Shown here piece by piece: positions 1-10,251 of a stretch of 64,000 nt of DNA (within the stretch, counting starts at the first letter, position 1; the number at the start of each line of letters is the position of its first letter). The DNA is taken from NCBI RefSeq assembly GCF_963169125.1, contig NC_084798.1:199883481-199947480 (forward strand), given 5' to 3'. The notes under the pieces were generated by a model that saw only the letters and a program-made list of their open reading frames with translations, made no database searches and had not been told where the DNA came from. The DNA is from Humulus lupulus. Taxonomy: Eukaryota; Streptophyta; Magnoliopsida; Rosales; Cannabaceae. The translations under genes were made by a program, and so were the position numbers.

Positions 1-537
1 ACTAAGTCAAGATTCCCAGAAACGGCTTCAACAAGAACCGGTCTTGGCACACGCGTGAATCTCTCATTCTTCCCACAAATTGGGGTTTTTTTTTGCATTT
101 TGAATGTTTTTTGTAATTTAAATATAATAAATATAATGAAATATCCCGATTCTATGGGGATATCAGATGTACGATCCTAAGCTTATAAATATATGACTTG
201 TGGGATCAGAAGGGGTCTTCTCCTTCTTTCTAGACTTTTGAGAAATTTTAGGTCTGAGTTTTCTAGAGAGAGAAAATGCGTGTATCTGAAAGAATCCTTG
301 TATTTTTGTAATCTGTACTGAAGAAACTCAGTTGACTCAGTTCATCTGATCTTGAGTACAGATCTATAATCACAACTCTAAGTGGATTAGACTATTATCA
401 ACATATTGGGGCTGAACCACTATAAAAATTGCTGTGTTATTTATTTTCTGTTTAAAACCCGTCTGTGTCGTTTTATTTCTCTTGAAGGTTTATCGTTTTT
501 TACGTTCTCACATCGTTGGCCAAAAACGCGATCAACA
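1..537 (+). mobile_element. 3' part of an LTR (probable retrotransposon fragment)
   Basis: The stretch has the layout of the promoter-to-end part of a plant LTR. There is a TATAAATA box at 184-191, then a T-rich leader, the plant-LTR-like phrase GAACCACTATAAAAA around 413-428, and an end at TCAACA (537). The 5' part lies outside the window, so the TSD cannot be tested. No coding frame is convincing; the 115-codon frame over 434-781 crosses unrelated elements. This could also be an ordinary promoter region. Confidence 0.4.
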
Positions 538-667
538 ATTACAACCAAATCCCATACAAGGAAAAGTCCTAAAAGGAAATAGAAACTCCAAACACTCAAT
601 AATACATTTAAACCAATGGGAAAAAAATAATACAAAACAACCAAAAAAAGGCGGGATAATCCCCTTT

Positions 668-1060
668 AGGGGTGTGCAAAAATCATCAAATCCAATTAGA
701 ACCGACCGATCCAATTATAACAGATCGCCAAAAATTGGATATCCAATTGTGATTGAATCAGATCAGATTTTAAAAATCTAAATTGGATCAGCTTGGTTGT
801 TGGATGATATATGCAAAAATTCAATAAAACAAAACCAATCCAATTGTATATAGATATTTTAAGAATATATTTATTTATTTAGGATTATGCTTATAAACAC
901 ATCCAATGGATAAACCCAATCTAATCCAATGGATAATTAGATCGGGTCGATTGAAACAAGTTAATTAGATTGAATCGGTTTAAAAATGCAACATCCAATA
1001 GATAATTAGATCGGATCAGATAGACGTAAAAACATTGGATGTGATCCAATGAACACCACT
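668..1060. mobile_element. Small non-autonomous hAT-like element (MITE)
   Basis: The element starts AGGGGTGTGCA and ends TGAACACCACT, which are imperfect inverted termini of the GGGGTGTTCA type common in plant hAT-derived elements. The interior is a low-complexity series of ATTGGAT and ATCCAAT words in both orientations. The flanks TCCCCTTT and AATCCTTT match at 5 of 8 positions, as expected for a decayed 8-bp duplication. No transposase frame is present. Confidence 0.5.
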
Positions 1061-1153
1061 AATCCTTTCAATGGCAAACTAATCTACCTGCAATCGACTA
1101 AGATGGACACCAACTAAGCTCGTGGAGGAGAGTTGCCCACCTTTATTGGCCAC

Positions 1154-1743
1154 TGTTAGGGAATACACCTTCCTCACATCAGCTTCATCTACAAACACAA
1201 AAGCAACAAACCAATATACACAACATACACAAATTTCAATAGAAAAATCAGCAAGAAAACAATAAAATGAACACCAAGAATTATAGAGGTTCAGCTCAAA
1301 TAACTTGAGCCTACATCCTCTTTGAACTCCCCTTGGGATGTTCTTCTCTGTACTATGAAACAGCAATGAAGATTACAACTTGTCACCACTAGAGAACTTC
1401 TACACTTGATGGATTACACTGCCTTGAACCCAAGCAAAACCCCAATTACACTTGACCATGTACAAAGAAATCTCTCACCCAAGACCTAAGTGTTTCTCTC
1501 TCTAGCTCTCTCTCTTTCTCTCTCTGAAATAGCTCCTATTTTACAAAATGAAATCTGTTATCATCCCACACTTGAACAACTGAGATAATAAGACTAATTT
1601 ATAGGGGTTTACAACTGTCATCTAACTTTAAAAATACTAGAAATAAACGCAGACTCATCTGGAGAAATGGTAGACAAAACTGGAAGAAAAACGTAATTTT
1701 GCTGATGTATATTGATGTTTAATGCAGACCAAAAATTCTAACA
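1154..1743 (-). mobile_element. Solo LTR, 590 bp, TSD GCCAC
   Basis: The termini TGTTAG and CTAACA are perfect inverted ends. The 5-bp duplication GCCAC lies at 1149-1153 and 1744-1748. A minus-strand TATAAAT box (plus 1597-1603) and a CT-rich tract (1495-1527, GA-rich on the minus strand) place the promoter on the minus strand. No PBS, polypurine tract (PPT) or coding region adjoins it, so it is a solo LTR left by recombination between the two LTRs of an element. Frames inside it (such as minus 1079-1366) are chance. Confidence 0.85.
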
Positions 1744-1748
1744 GCCAC

Positions 1749-2015
1749 CACTAAACAACCAACCCATTCTGATGCAACAACCCACTGGGATTAGGGAACC
1801 AAAGCCAAGATCCACACCAAAGAAGAAAGAAACCCATGAAACCACCAAGAGAAACCCTACCAGAAATAGCATCAACACTGTCCTCAGCTGAAAAATGCGA
1901 TAAAGCCCTTTTGGCCAGAGCACAATCGATATGCACAATGACGCGTGCAATGCTTCAAAAAGCACTTAAAGTTTTCAAGAAAAAGAAAGAAGATCTGAAA
2001 CAAATAGCAATACCC
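1749..2015. other. Unassigned stretch between two LTRs
   Basis: This short interval is a remnant of older sequence between two LTRs. A plus frame (1836-2045) gives a Lys-rich C-terminal half but runs into the next LTR and matches no family I recognise. It may be chance or a fragment of an exon. Confidence 0.3.
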
Positions 2016-2222
2016 TGTTGGACGCCACAACACGTGAAAACGTAATTACTTTATTGATATAGAAGTAATTACACCAAGACTTTATTACAATTCTTGACCA
2101 CACACACTAAACACTCTAGCTTACACTCTTTGGAACACTTTTAGATGCACCTTATGTACTCACTCTTTTACTCACTTTTGGGACACTCACTTTGCTACTA
2201 CCTCGGACACACATTACATTTG

Positions 2223-4862
2223 TGTAGTGCCCCGAATTTTCCGTTGTGTTTAACGGCGTGAACAGTAGGCCGGGAGGGCCATACTTGTTTAATTATGCTA
2301 TTAGTTGATTAAATGCATGTATATGTTGATTATATTATGATATGATGTGAAATGCATGCATATGTGTCCATATTTCTTTATACAGGGGTGTGATGGTAAT
2401 TTGACCCGTTGAGGGTAAATTGATTATTTGTTCGCATATTGGTGATATAATTTGAGACCACATTATGATGTGGGTTTGTTCTAGCCATTTGGCATGAGAC
2501 GATCAAGGAATGTTAATTATCGGTTTGGTCATAACGGGCTTAAGCTCGGGGCTCGGGGTGAGTCTCGGGGTGTTTTAATGATTAGAGTGTTACCGGGCAT
2601 TAAAGGGTAACGGGATGTGAAATATTGGTGTTTGAGAATATTGAGATTAGCGGGAATTGGGAAGCGTTAATTATGATTAACGGTGTAGGTGGAAGATGTC
2701 AAAATTGCCCTTGAGTGGTTTTAGAAGCTTTATTATGCCTAGGGGTATAATGGTCTTTTGGTATTTGGATATATATGATGTATGGATGGCTGTGAAATAG
2801 AACCCAAAACAGAGTTTGCTTCATCTTCTCCTTCCCGTACATTCATCTCCATAGTTCTCTTCTTTGGAATTTTGAGCTCAAGTGTGGAGCTAAGCTAGGA
2901 AATCAAGGGGCTAAGGTTGTGGTTTTAGTTCAGCCATTGGAGAGGGTTCAATACTAAGTTTGAGGTAAGCTTTGATCATAACTTTTCTGGTTTTGCCCTG
3001 TTTTAATGATAAGTTTCAGCTTGTGTTTTTATGGAGGATTGTTGGAATTGATGGAGGTTTTAGGGGGTTGTCTTGGGTTATGATGAGAGAGAGTTTTGAG
3101 TGTTGTTTAGGGGTTTAAATGGGTGTTTGAGAGAGGTTTGGGTGGTGTTCAAGTTGGGTTTGAAGGGTTGGTTCTAAGTGAAATCATAGAGGAAGAAAAA
3201 CAGGGGTTTTGGCTGAACTGGGCGTTGCGCCGCGGCATGGCCAGGGTGAGCCGCGGCCCTTGGTGAAGGCTGGGTTTAGGCAACTCTGTTTGAGGGGCGG
3301 GCCGCGGCATGGCCAAGGAGGGTCGCGGCCCTTAAGGCATTTTTGGGCAAAGTGAGCTTTTAAGCATGGGGATTCAAGTCTAAGGCCTCGGGATTGAACC
3401 TACTACCCGGTTGAGTAGTGTTTGAGGTCCCGGAGGTTAGGTTTTGGTTTGGGAACCTTTTATTATTCATTTTATTGATGGAATCCCATAATTTGGTTAT
3501 GACCAGGTAACCGCTAAAGGACCAAAAAGTCGATCGTTCTCAGGGTCACTCTTTTATTTGTTCTTGCTTGAACCGGAGGTAAGAAAACTGCACCCCAAGT
3601 GTGACATGCATGGATATTTGTAAGGCATGTTGATTGTGTAATATGGACACGGATTGAATATGGATGCTTAGCGTATGTTGTTCGCTTGTGCATAGCACTG
3701 ACTAATTAGTCAGGTTTGGCAAAGGTGCTAGTATCAACTGTAAAGGACCAAAAAGTCGATCGTTCTCAGGGTCACTCTTTTATTTGTTCTTGCTTGAACC
3801 GGAGGTAAGAAAACTGCACCCCAAGTGTGACATGCATGGATATTTGTAAGGCATGTTGATTGTGTAATATGGACACGGATTGAATATGGATGCTTAGCGT
3901 ATGTTGTTCGCTTGTGCATAGCACTGACTAATTAGTCAGGTTTGGCAAAGGTGCTAGTATCAACTGTGAAGCTGTGACTGATTAGTCAGGTTCGGCAGTG
4001 GTACTGGGCACTGGTCACGTTGCACTGACTTGTCAGTCAGAATTGGCAAAGGTGTTAGTGTCAGCTGTGAAGCTGTGACTTATTAGTCAGGTTCGGCGGT
4101 GATATTGGACACTGGTCACTTAGCGCTGACTTATTAGTCAAGGATGGACTTAGCGTGGTTCACGCAAGCCAATAGAGATTAGATCTAATCGATTATTAGC
4201 ATTGAATGACTCAAGGAGCATTAATGCCTGACCGACCCTGAGGGTCGATGAACAAACAGAGCTTGGAGGCTAGTGGCTTACCTAACAGCCACTCTCCCGC
4301 TAGAAAAGAGAGCTTGGAGGCTAGTGGCTTACTTAACAGCCACTCTCCCGCTAAAATCATGTGATGTTCTTTTGCTTGTTGAAAGCTTTATGTTCAGTAT
4401 GATTATAATGATAATCATTTGATAATGTTATTGAAAAATGTTATGTTTTCTTGCTGGGCCTTGGCTCATGGGTGCTATGTGGTGCAGGTAAAGGGAAAGA
4501 AAAACTCACCTAGCCTTGAGTGGAGAGCTGATGTGGTGGTGTGTACATATGCGGCCGCTTGACCGCCACGGTCATGGTGTTCTCAGAGGAACTAGGGGGT
4601 TTACCCTATTTTTGCCGCTTAGGTCGGCGGGATTGTAAATTTAAAACTGTAATGACCATTTTGTACTGAGAACCACTTGTAAATGTTTTGTTTAGCTCTG
4701 TAGAGCAGTTTGTAATAAAATCTCCATTTCCTTTTTATTGGTTTTATACATTAACCTGTTAACTACACTTAGAGCACGTTTTTGACCAAAGGACTCAGGT
4801 AACGAGTCAAATTTCCGATCCACCGTTCACCGTAACTGTTCTGGGGTAGCCAGAGCGTTACA
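2223..4862 (+). mobile_element. Solo LTR of Tekay-type Ty3/gypsy element, 2,640 bp, TSD ATTTG
   Basis: It starts TGTAGTGCCCC and ends GCGTTACA, flanked by ATTTG at 2218-2222 and 4863-4867. Its 3' end is the reverse complement of the left end of the complete element at 30718-43110, so it is the same LTR family in opposite orientation. It has no interior, PBS or PPT. It carries the family GC-rich block (3218-3345), TGACT/AGTCA dyads (3690-4140), a two-copy minisatellite (about 4258-4350) and the conserved block ending CAGGTAAAG (4447-4494). It sits within a few bases of the TATA box of the older LTR. Confidence 0.9.
3515..3966 (+). repeat. Perfect 226-bp tandem duplication inside the solo LTR
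   Basis: Bases 3515-3740 recur at 3741-3966 with no difference seen by eye. The unit runs from TAAAGGACCAAAAAG to AGTATCAACTG. The other LTR copies of the family in this window have the segment once. Perfect identity points to a very recent duplication or an assembly error. Confidence 0.92.
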
Positions 4863-4958
4863 ATTTGTATTTATAGGCTACCAAAGAAACATCTACATCT
4901 TTCTAGACTTTTCTAACTTTATAATTTATTTAACTACTTTCTTTATTTTTCTAAATGT

Positions 4959-5069
4959 TTCTAGAACTTTCTATATTGTCTAATTAGTTCTAAGCTATTC
5001 AAAAACTTTCTAGAATGTTCTATGTTCTTCCTAGTATATTCTAGAACATTCTAGAATTCTAGAACATTC
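4959..5069 (-). promoter_or_regulatory. Cluster of heat-shock-element-like motifs
   Basis: Four runs of alternating TTC and GAA with 2-bp gaps occur in 111 bp: three units at 4959-4971, three at 5008-5020, four at 5039-5056 and three at 5057-5069. Three or more such units form the canonical plant heat-shock factor site. On the minus strand they lie about 85-200 bp upstream of a TATAAATA box (4868-4875). Heat response itself is inferred. Confidence 0.65.
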
Positions 5070-5093
5070 TAAATACGGTAATGACTTTTAACA

Positions 5094-5806
5094 TAAGCCC
5101 TCATAAATTTAAATTTTGCAGTCGGAAAAATAACTCAAATATATACCATTTAATCCATAACCATTTTAAAACTACATTGTGAGCACTCTAATTATAGAGC
5201 ATGGCTATATCAAGACTCAAGACCATGATCTCCTCGCCAGCCACGACATACCCTATATCAATTCGTAATTTTTTCTAATTATTAGTGCCTTGCCTTATAT
5301 GCATATGCTTTATAATCATTATAAAAGACATTTGTACTCAAAACTCTCAATTGTAAGAATTATTACTAAAAGAAATTTTAAGGGACAAGGCTTACAAAAA
5401 TACTAAATAGAATACAATATTGCATATATATATATATATTTAAAAGAAAAACATACATATCCATTGCTTGTAAGACCCATGCTTCCATGGTATAAACTAG
5501 GGAATATGACAAAAGAACAATTATTAATTAACCATTTTTTTGCTTCTATTTTTGGAATAATTACAAGTGTCCCAATTTGGTCTTCATGGGAGGCCATGTG
5601 CCCACAACATTCTACATCCTTGCAAAATATATATGATTAAATAGATAAATAAATATAACACAAATTATATCATACCCTTGTTTATTAAAAAAAATACAAT
5701 TAATTATTTAAAATAAACAACATTGTATAATGACCTCTTGAAGTTTTAAAAAACAAAATAAACTTCAGTCACACACTTCCCAAAGACAAATATAATATTA
5801 CAAAAA
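5094..5806. other. AT-rich intergenic sequence
   Basis: Nothing recognisable is present beyond a TA microsatellite at about 5425-5440. The 64-codon minus frame at 5403-5597 shows no domain and is probably chance. This is distal upstream sequence of the WRKY gene. Confidence 0.5.
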
Positions 5807-5824
5807 ATGGGTCACAATGTCCGA

Positions 5825-5967
5825 GTCAAAGAGACCAGTAACGGACGGCGATCAATAGAAATCGTCAAGTCAGTCAAATCAACGGTGATCCCGGCACCTA
5901 AAGTAACGGAGAAATTAACGGCTTCCGTTACACCGTCAAGCAAAGCACCTGAGTCAACTTTAGTCAA
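5825..5967 (-). promoter_or_regulatory. W-box cluster upstream of the WRKY gene
   Basis: Six GTCAA words (TTGAC on the minus strand, the W-box core) lie at 5825, 5864, 5873, 5935, 5953 and 5963, all on the same strand. They are 207-349 bp upstream of the start codon. WRKY proteins bind TTGAC, and WRKY promoters are often auto- or cross-regulated, so this is a likely control region. Binding is not shown by sequence alone. Confidence 0.6.
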
Positions 5968-6000
5968 AGACATATATACCCTCACTTTCTCTACTTTATA

Positions 6001-6050
6001 GCTTTCTCTCTCTAACCAAAAACTTTCACTTTCTCTCTCTAGCTTCTCTA
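6001..6050 (+). promoter_or_regulatory. CT-rich pyrimidine patch
   Basis: The tract contains TTTCTCTCTCTA twice, upstream of the TATA box. Pyrimidine patches of this kind are common in plant core promoters. Confidence 0.4.
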
Positions 6051-6112
6051 GAAACCGAAACGCACACAGCTCCGTTTTGGGTTTTGGGTTTTCGGGTTTG
6101 GGCTTCGGACAG

Positions 6113-6120
6113 TATAAAAG
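6113..6120 (+). promoter_or_regulatory. TATA box of the WRKY gene
   Basis: TATAAAAG lies 54 bp upstream of the ATG at 6174. Transcription would then start near 6140-6150, leaving a short 5' leader. Confidence 0.65.
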
Positions 6121-6173
6121 GTCGCTGGAACGGCTTAGGAAAAACTTTACTCTAAACTTCGAAGGATTTGGCC

Positions 6174-9100
6174 ATGGCTGCCGAGCGTCAGAGCTCCGAA
6201 GCGGAGAACCTAAAGACAAACGAAGAAGAAGAAGGTGAAGAAGAGGAGGAGGAAGAAGAGGAATCAGAAGAAAGCGATGGAGGAGGAGGAGGAGAAGAAG
6301 AAGAAGGTGAAAGAGGACTCGGCGAGGTGCAGAGTTCAGAGCTCCGCGCCGAGCCTAAAGAGACTCAATCAGAAACCCTAGCCGCGTCTTCTTCTTTGGA
6401 GGTACCAAAGATGGGTCAGTGTGCTGGTAGGTCTTTGTTTTTGGAGATTATATGGTTATATATATATATGTATGTGTTTATAAATATGTTTTGCGTGTTT
6501 ATGAAGCTGCTTTTTTGTTTGGTATGAGAATTACAGTGAAGTGACGGACTGTGTTGTTTGATCTTACAGTTCTTCAGGTGAATTCTACTTCAAAGTCAAA
6601 CGATGGAGCTCATTTGGAAGTAAGTATAGCTCAGTGTTGGGCACTGTCTTCGTTGATCTTTGTTTTTGTGATTTTTGGATATACAGGTTTTTTTTTAATG
6701 CTATATTTGGCTCTTTGTTTTGGGATTGGATCTGCTGTAATGAATTCTTAAACCTCTCCCATGTTTGACATGTGTGCTGGTATCATTATTCTTCTCTGTG
6801 TAACTTTGAGAAAGTTGGTATTCTGATCGCTGGTTTTATATCTCAATTAAGAAGACAGGGAGTGTTTTCTGAATCTTTTGGACCTTTTGGTAAGATATGA
6901 GTGCGGAAATGGGCTCTTTTGTTTATGAAATTTTGAAAATAGTTTGTCAACCATCCTTGATTGTTCTTATATGCACACAGTGTTCGCGATAAAACACAAT
7001 CTTCATCGTAATTGGGCTCACACATCTTGCTTCAAATACCCACACTTCATGGAAATGATTCTTGGTGTGAATATAATGGTCTTTAGAGTCCCTAGTTTGA
7101 TTTGGGTTTCTTTAGTTTAGTTGAAAACTGATCGTTAAGAACTTGGAAGAAGTTGGAGACATGATGTGAGACATTTTAGAGGATTGGAAGTCTGGAAATA
7201 TTTGTTCTACTTAAAAGAAAAATAATCATTATAGTAAAAAAATCGCAAAGTGAACATGTTGAATTCCTGAAAAAAGAGGTGAGAAATAAGGTGAACTCAA
7301 TTTGTTTTGGGATGGAATGGTAGCTTGTGGTGATTACTGGTTCCATGGTAGGAAAATAGAGTTCTTGTTTTTTGTTTAAGATATACTAAATGGATGTAAT
7401 CGATACAAGCAAGATGTAAATGAATACCTTGATACCATGAATTGTTTGGTTGAATTTAGATTACCTAACTATTCTTTATTGGTTCTAACCTATTTGGTTG
7501 GGAGAAGATGAGATATGAGATGCACCTCTTTATCTACGTAGCCTTATAAAACTTACTGAAAAGCTGTTTCCTTGAGGTCAACAAGCCAAGAGAATGGTTT
7601 AACCTCTTTGGTAATGATAAATCTGCCTTTGTTATCTTAGTGTTAAATAGATTAGGAAAATAATAAACCAAGTGTACTCTGTTCAATCAGTGAGGAACTT
7701 CCAGGACTTAGGGATAGAAGATCAATGAATTATGATAAGAAACAATAATAGCAAAAGTAGTAAATACTTTCGATGAAACTTTTGTTAGAATTGCTGGGTG
7801 TTTTTAATTAGTATAAACTGTATAGAATGTTGAAATATAGGAATATGGAAACACCAGACGGAAGTTATCCAGCCTTCAAAGTTATAAAGAATCTTCTTCC
7901 CACTTTGCCTAGTTTCTTAGCACCATCTCAACTCTCTACAATGGTTTTATAGTTTATACTAATTGAGATTATGTCAAAATTTGTGGAATATAATGATGAA
8001 AACCTTGTGTTGACATGTGTTGTGAACTCTGCCTCTTGCTAATTTGACTCTTACACAAGTCATTTGCAGTTCTGTACTGTTTTGAACCCTGCCTTAACAA
8101 TGCCAAAGATGTGCTCAGCAATAATTCTGAACAGTGATACAAACATTTTTTTTACTTGTATCTCACCACCAACAGAGATTGAGAATGTTTCTGTCCTTTT
8201 ACTTTTATGTTTGTTGCCTTATGCGTTTTCTTTGTCAATAAATATTATTTCCTGTTCATCTATAATCTTGTTTATTCCCTCAGGGAAAAATTGATAATAC
8301 TCGCAATGAAGTCGTGACTGGTACAATGGTCCAATGTCTCGATGCTCCAAAAGAAAAACAGCATCAGTCAAATGCATGTCGAACTTTATCAGAACTATCA
8401 CCAACCTCTGTTACTCAATCAATTTCATCTGCTCCAAGCCCAATTTTACTTGAACAAAGACTATCACCTCCAAAGGACAATGATTTATGTACACCAGTGC
8501 CAAAGAAGCGAAATTCTTCAGACCTAAAAATTGTATCTCCTGTTCCTGCTGTGAAGATACCTGCTTCTGATGGCTACAACTGGCGGAAATATGGTCAGAA
8601 GCAAGTGAAGAGTCCTCAAGGTTCTCGAAGCTATTATAAATGCACATATTCCGAGTGCTGTGCTAAGAAAATTGAATGTTGTGATCACTCTGGGCATGTG
8701 ACAGAAGTTGTCTACAAAAGCCAGCATACTCACGATCCTCCTAAAAAGAGTAACAACACGAGGGAAAACAAGCTTACATCTGCCGAGCGTTTTCCTGGGT
8801 ACAATGTTGCAAAACAGCCCTGTAAAGTCCCTAAAGATTCAGAGCCGTCCACATCTGCCAAAGAAAGCACACATGAAACACCTCCATGTTCTGAAAGAAA
8901 ACGGGAGAACTTAGTCAACACTGATGAAAATGGTGATCCGAAGGTCAAGGAAGAGCTTGACAATGAACCAGAGCAAAAGAAAAGGCAAGTTTCCAGTGAA
9001 GTTGTCTCCTCAATTGTAGTTCTTTGAAGAATCCTCTCTATATTATTGTGGGATGAGATTTCCTAATATCTTGTTTTAATTTCCTTCCCACTTTTGTATG

Positions 9101-10251
9101 TAAACAGATTGAAGAAAAGTAATGTAGAATATGCAGGTTCTATCTTGAAATCTAGCAAGAAGCCTAAATTTGTAGTGCACGCAGCTGGTGATGTGGGAAT
9201 TTCTGCTGATGGACACCGGTGGAGGAAATATGGACAGAAAATGGTGAAAGGAAATCCTCACCCCAGGTGCATATCAAATCTGCACTATGGTTAATTGGCA
9301 ATATTTATAACATTGACTCGATTAATTAGTATTGCATGTAATGCTGCTTTGACTTTAAGTTAGATAGCTGCATGAACTTTGCACTTTACTTGATGCATTA
9401 CATCATTGGGTACAATTTCTCGTTTCACAACATTCTATGTGGCTAGACGAAGTTAGTTCACCTTAATTTTTAAACCTCTATCCTCTTCTTCAAAATTATA
9501 CTTGCGTAAGATCGCATTTACAACTTCAGATTGCTTTGATTTGCTAAAATTCATAGTAACTACTACTAAATAGTGGAAAAGATTGTGCAAATTTTGATAA
9601 ATAGTCAAGCCTACCACAATGAACGGAGACATGCAGTTGCAATCGTGCTCCCAAGTGCATTATAAGTTATAACTGCATTGCTTTATGTATTTTTGAGTGT
9701 CTACAATTATGATATATGATTAGTTTACATCTACTTTTATAAGGATCAAAGTCTAAAACCATTCTCCTGCTAATAAATCCTCATTTGAGTCTAATATTTC
9801 ACTTTGAAAATTGAGTTTGCCACTTTCAGTTTAGTTTAGTTCCATGGCCCCTTTCCACATCCTTTTCTGATAAGTTGTTCGAATATTAAACAGAAACTAC
9901 TATAGATGCACTTCTGCTGGATGTCCTGTACGAAAGCATATCGAGACCGCAGTAGACAACACTAATGCCATCATTATAACATACAAGGGCGTACATGACC
10001 ATGACATGCCTGTACCGAAAAAGCGACACGGCCCTCCCAGTGCTCCTCTCGTTGCTGCTGCTGCTCCTGCTTCCATGAACAGTTTGCAGTTAAAAAAATC
10101 AGACGCAACTCCAAACCAGGTCTCTTCAACCCAGTGGTCGGTGGACAACGAGGGAGAGTTGACTGGTGAAGCCTTGGACCTTGGAGGCGAGAAGGCAATG
10201 GAATCCGCCCGAACTCTGTTAAGCATAGGATTTGAAATCAAGCCTTGTTGA
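6174..10251 (+). CDS. WRKY32: Group I WRKY transcription factor (WRKY32-like), five exons
   Basis: Exons are 6174-6426, 6570-6619, 8284-8984, 9108-9266 and 9894-10251, giving 1,521 nt and 506 residues. The ATG at 6174 is the first in frame after the TATA box. Residues 17-48 are a Glu-rich acidic run. WRKYGQK occurs at 201-207, followed by a CX4CX22HXH zinc finger, and again at 373-379, followed by CX4CX23HXH (C393, C398, H422, H424). A basic PKKR segment follows at 429-432. The C terminus [16 protein letters not shown] and the [15 protein letters not shown] segment match what I recall of the WRKY32 lineage. Such proteins bind W-boxes in the nucleus. Intron 4 falls in the Arg388 codon, the conserved position in C-terminal WRKY domains. 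Intron 3 uses a GC donor. All other splice sites are GT-AG and the frame is intact. The symbol is by family resemblance; the exact orthologue needs a tree. Confidence 0.93.
7806..7964. repeat. Inverted repeat inside WRKY intron 2
   Basis: Arms AATTAGTATAAACT(G/A)T at 7806-7821 and 7949-7964 match at 15 of 16 positions around a 127-bp loop. It could be a short MITE or foldback element. No clear target duplication is seen. Confidence 0.45.
8985..9107 (+). other. GC-AG intron of the WRKY gene (intron 3)
   Basis: The donor is AAAAG|GCAAGT and the acceptor AAACAG|A. The split Arg codon AG+A keeps the frame into the second WRKY domain. The only nearby GT (8989) would shift the frame and hit a stop within a few codons, so the GC donor is the one that works. 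If the intron is retained, a stop is reached at 9025-9027, before the second WRKY domain. Confidence 0.8.

Larger units (their letters stand above)
2016..5093 (-). mobile_element. Old LTR with heat-shock-element-like promoter, split by a later LTR
   Basis: On the minus strand the LTR begins TGTTAAAAGTC at 5093 and ends GTCCAACA at 2016. Without the inserted 2223-4862 element and one TSD copy it is about 433 bp. A TATAAATA box (plus 4868-4875) lies next to the insertion point, and TTC/GAA arrays lie upstream of it (plus 4959-5069). Downstream are AATAAA-like signals near 2050 and 2080. The flanks TACCC and TAAGC match only 3 of 5, so the TSD is decayed or the ends are slightly off. Size and promoter layout resemble the heat-responsive copia family ONSEN; the family assignment is inference. 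Confidence 0.6.

Noticed and set aside
5403..5597. Minus-strand 64-codon frame as a small gene
   Set aside because: AT-rich tail of Tyr/Ile from a TA microsatellite, no domain and no promoter context.
8989..9107. GT donor at 8989 for WRKY intron 3
   Set aside because: It puts exon 4 out of frame with a stop within a few codons, while the GC donor at 8985 keeps the second WRKY domain.
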